From Pacificoceanicola sp049341065 (GTDB taxonomy: Bacteria; Pseudomonadota; Alphaproteobacteria; Rhodobacterales; Rhodobacteraceae), in assembly GCF_049341065.1 (NCBI RefSeq), contig NZ_JBMPIX010000001.1, positions 248,001-312,000 on the forward strand: a DNA stretch of 64,000 nucleotides. Reading direction: 5' to 3'. Position numbers and translations under genes: made by a program. The number at the start of each line of letters is the position of its first letter. Positions within the stretch are counted from its first letter, which is position 1. Of the stretch, positions 61,793 through 64,000 are shown piece by piece. The notes beneath the pieces are model-generated. The model searched no databases. It saw only the letters and a program-made list of their open reading frames with translations, and was not told the origin of the DNA.

Positions 61793-62040
61793 GTCGCGTG
61801 ATTCGTCCACAGAAGTTGGTTCAAAACGCAGGCGTCAACTTTTTTCTCGCTGGGGTTGCGCGCGGTTTGGGCCGCTCTTCTTCGATTGGCCCGGCTTGCT
61901 GCACAACCCGGTTTCATCGGTCCAGAGTGTTGCCAAAGCAGAAATCCCGGACCTGAAAACCGCCAAGCGGCACCCTGCTGCCGCCATAATTCTCGGCAAT
62001 TTTTAGCCGCATTCTAGTAACGCAGAGCGGATTTTTAATT
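61793..62040. other. Intergenic region without a recognised gene
   Basis: The stretch between the aldolase terminator and the next gene shows no credible coding frame. A weak nested pairing exists: GGGTTG (61853) with CAACCC (61904), and GGGCC (61869) with GGCCC (61888). An AT-rich end precedes the GTG at 62041. A small RNA or promoter cannot be excluded. Confidence 0.35.
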
Positions 62041-63150
62041 GTGACAGTGCGTCGTTTGTATCTTGCTGGTTTGGCCATTGCTCCGGCACTGGCGGTTTTG
62101 TTGTTGCCTCTGCCTGCAATGAGTATGCCCGCAACACTTGCACTGAGTGGTGCGGGCAGTTTCTTCAGTCTTTGGGCCTCGTTCGGAAGCCAGCAGACAA
62201 CGCGCGCCGCGACACAGAACTTGCTCCGCGGTCAGCCGACAGAGTTTGCACTCAGCGCCTCGGATACCGAAAAAGCGCGCCTGCGATTGCTGCAATCCTC
62301 GATTCCGCTCATTGAAGATCGAAATCTCCCGCCCAGTCGTGAGGACGCTGTGAACGATGTCCTGACCCGCGTCATGCGCAGCTGGGGTTATACCTGGGCA
62401 GGGGATCTGCCGCCTGATCTTGTGTGCGAACTTGATGTGCTTGACCGCCTGTTGCGCGCCCCGCCACAAGAGGCAGGGGCGCTGGCGCAACACTTTGTGC
62501 GGCCCGATCTGATGCTGGATCTGCGCGACGGGGTGAATGAAATCGCCGCCCGGCGCGCCATCCACGACCGAAATCGAAACGCGCTGGAGACAACGCAGCG
62601 TTTGTGGACCGAGCAGACCAACGGTGCATCGCCAAGCGGTCTGTTGCCTGCGCTGCAAGCGATGGGCGTTCCCGATCCTGATCTTTGGCACCGCGTGATC
62701 CTTGAACACGACAAAGCGGATTCGAACCAGCGCGAGGCGGCCCTCTGGTGCATTGAACAACCCGCTTGCGACAGGGCCAGCATCGCCAGATACATGGCTG
62801 ATCTGGTGACAAGCGGCAGGCTTGTCCGTGCGGCACAATGTGGCGACATTGCCCTGCTTGATCGCCTGCGCGCGGTGATTGAAGCCGTGAATGACGGAAA
62901 ATATCCGCAGGCCGAGATCGCTCTGTCCCCGCGCGACGCGGTGGCAGGCGAAGATCAGCAGTTTTCCATGGCCTTGGCGCAGCTGGCTGACCTGACCGGA
63001 GAGGCGCGCTGGCCCGCGCCCGTGGGGCTGTTTACCGATTACCCCGGCCGCGCGCCCTATCCGCGCGATAACTGGTGCCTGTGCAGCGGAGCGTTGATCG
63101 CGGAACCGCGCGCGCAAGACTATTTTCCGGATGTTCCGCGCGCGCCTTAG
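62041..63150 (+). CDS. Unrecognised exported or membrane-anchored protein
   Basis: A 369-residue protein starting with GTG. The N terminus has a basic start and a long hydrophobic stretch (MTVRRLYLAGLAIAPALAVL, to about residue 45), a signal or anchor. The rest is mostly helical, with acidic and Arg-rich segments and repeated leucine spacing, as in an all-helical repeat protein. Cysteines cluster late in NWCLCSG. I recognise no family. It lies between the aldolase and trmD, 57 bases before the latter. Confidence 0.65.
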   Translation: MTVRRLYLAGLAIAPALAVLLLPLPAMSMPATLALSGAGSFFSLWASFGSQQTTRAATQNLLRGQPTEFALSASDTEKARLRLLQSSIPLIEDRNLPPSREDAVNDVLTRVMRSWGYTWAGDLPPDLVCELDVLDRLLRAPPQEAGALAQHFVRPDLMLDLRDGVNEIAARRAIHDRNRNALETTQRLWTEQTNGASPSGLLPALQAMGVPDPDLWHRVILEHDKADSNQREAALWCIEQPACDRASIARYMADLVTSGRLVRAAQCGDIALLDRLRAVIEAVNDGKYPQAEIALSPRDAVAGEDQQFSMALAQLADLTGEARWPAPVGLFTDYPGRAPYPRDNWCLCSGALIAEPRAQDYFPDVPRAP

Positions 63151-63207
63151 GGGCTGTACCTGACCGGTTGCTCGGATTAGTCAGGGCGCAAAGAAGGAAG
63201 CGCGCCG

Positions 63208-64000
63208 ATGGATACTCCCCCCAAGACCTCTCCTCCAACCAAGTCCCACGGGCGCAAGACCATCCGCCCGACGCTGAAACCGCGCAGCCTGATGGAGGAC
63301 AACCCCGATCTGGCGCAGGCCTGGCGCGCGCAGGTCATCACGCTGTTCCCCGAGGCCTTTCCCGGCATCCTTGGCATGTCCCTGACCGGCAAGGCGCTGA
63401 AGGACGGGCTGTGGCAGATGCAAACCGTCAACCTGCGAGATTTCGGCGAAGGCAAGCATCGCAATGTCGATGACACCCCGGCCGGCGGCGGGGCAGGGAT
63501 GGTGTTGCGCCCGGATGTGATGGGCCGTGCCATCGACTACGCGCTGCGCCGCGCACCCGGGCCTTTGGTCTATCTGTCGCCGCGCGGACGGCGGTTCGAT
63601 CAGGCGATGGCGCGCAACTGGGCGGCGCTGCCGGGGGTCACCCTGATTTGCGGCCGCTTTGAAGGGCTCGACCAGCGGGTACTGGACCATTACCGCATCG
63701 CCGAAGTCTCGTTGGGGGATTTCGTCATGACCGGCGGCGAGATCGCCGCGCAGGCCATGCTGGACGCCACGGTGCGGCTGCTGCCCGGCGTGTTGGGAAA
63801 TGCTGACAGCGCGATTGAGGAAAGCCACTCCAGCGGGCTTCTGGAGCATCCGCAATACACCCGCCCCGCCGAATGGAACGGCTTGAGCATCCCCGATGTT
63901 CTGATGTCCGGCCACCACGGCGAGATCGCCAAATGGCGGCAGGCCCAGTCCGAAGCCCTGACGAAGGAACGCCGCCCCGATCTGTGGCAGGCCCACGCAT
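63208..64000 (+). CDS. trmD: tRNA (guanine37-N1)-methyltransferase TrmD, 3' end outside window
   Basis: The frame is open from ATG 63208 to the window edge, giving 264 codons. After a basic extension of about 40 residues (MDTPPKTSPPTKSHGRKTIR...), the TrmD domain starts at VITLFPEAFPGIL. The knotted SAM-binding motifs are LVYLSPRGRRFDQ, CGRFEGLDQR and SLGDFVMTGGEIAAQAML. The C-terminal linker EHPQYTRPAEW and the phrase VLMSGHHGEIAKWR complete the domain. It methylates G37 in tRNAs to prevent frameshifts. An AAGGAA site lies upstream. Confidence 0.96.
   Translation, partial: MDTPPKTSPPTKSHGRKTIRPTLKPRSLMEDNPDLAQAWRAQVITLFPEAFPGILGMSLTGKALKDGLWQMQTVNLRDFGEGKHRNVDDTPAGGGAGMVLRPDVMGRAIDYALRRAPGPLVYLSPRGRRFDQAMARNWAALPGVTLICGRFEGLDQRVLDHYRIAEVSLGDFVMTGGEIAAQAMLDATVRLLPGVLGNADSAIEESHSSGLLEHPQYTRPAEWNGLSIPDVLMSGHHGEIAKWRQAQSEALTKERRPDLWQAHA

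Noticed and set aside
1..64000. tRNA or rRNA genes, CRISPR arrays, insertion sequences, prophage
   Set aside because: No T-loop-like cloverleaf, ribosomal signature, regularly spaced repeats, transposase or integrase was recognised on reading. A tRNAscan or Infernal run would settle the RNA question.

Overview
The window is chromosomal DNA of an alphaproteobacterium of the order Rhodobacterales (roseobacter/Rhodobacter type). Supporting signs are the high G+C, a gene-transfer-agent-type holin beside ccmF, LexA with a GTTC-N7-GTTC operator, the fused ispDF gene, a nifR3(dusB)-ntrB-ntrC-ntrY-ntrX cluster whose NtrC and NtrX lack the sigma54-contact loop, and family-restricted proteins such as DUF6477 and DUF6456. 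No rRNA, tRNA, insertion sequence, prophage or CRISPR array was seen. Genes are tightly packed, with many 1 to 4 base stop/start overlaps.

Layout. 1-3.0 kb: 3' end of the holin gene, then ccmF-ccmH (cytochrome c maturation). 3.2-6.8 kb: an enoyl-CoA hydratase gene, then gltA and gltX on the minus strand. 6.9-14.4 kb: comEC (+) converging on a minus-strand chain trpG-trpD-ung-trpC-moaC-moeA, followed by lexA. 14.6-25.2 kb: a divergent polysaccharide deacetylase, then a region centred on one-carbon and methylamine metabolism: a corrinoid protein (MttC type), DUF1638, a tiny membrane protein, betaine-homocysteine methyltransferase and an MttB-family methyltransferase. Interspersed are a PA0069-type radical SAM gene, guaA, a 56-codon membrane protein gene and a delta-class carbonic anhydrase. 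25.4-31.4 kb: DUF6456 protein, oxyR, lipA, a diheme cytochrome with cytochrome c', hpt and a Coq10/RatA-like gene. 31.4-43 kb: amtB, cinA(C)-pgpA-ispDF and the nitrogen regulatory cluster. 43-47.7 kb: trkA-trkH, hfq-hflX. 47.8-52.2 kb: an APH-fold kinase overlapping a penicillin acylase homologue, and a beta-hydroxyacid dehydrogenase. 52.2-55.7 kb: rne with a structured 500-base leader. 55.9-64 kb: a coiled-coil orphan, a TusA-like protein, ccdA, a membrane lipase-like protein overlapping a cytochrome P450, class I aldolase, an unknown exported protein, and the 5' part of trmD.

Functional links. CcmF, CcmH and CcdA would mature the c-type cytochromes encoded near 29-30 kb. NtrBC (and possibly NtrYX) are natural candidates to control amtB, whose upstream region carries a perfect 10-base inverted repeat. 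The corrinoid and MttB-type proteins with BHMT suggest use of glycine betaine or related methylated amines as methyl donors.

Most notable non-genic signals: four copies of a double-hairpin element, each beginning 8-11 bases after the stop codon of a plus-strand gene, with a variable but still paired first stem and a nearly invariant second stem; a terminator-like hairpin just before rne; and DnaA-box plus CtrA-like motif pairs upstream of lexA and of the DUF6456 gene. All functions are inferred from sequence recognition; no database search was run.
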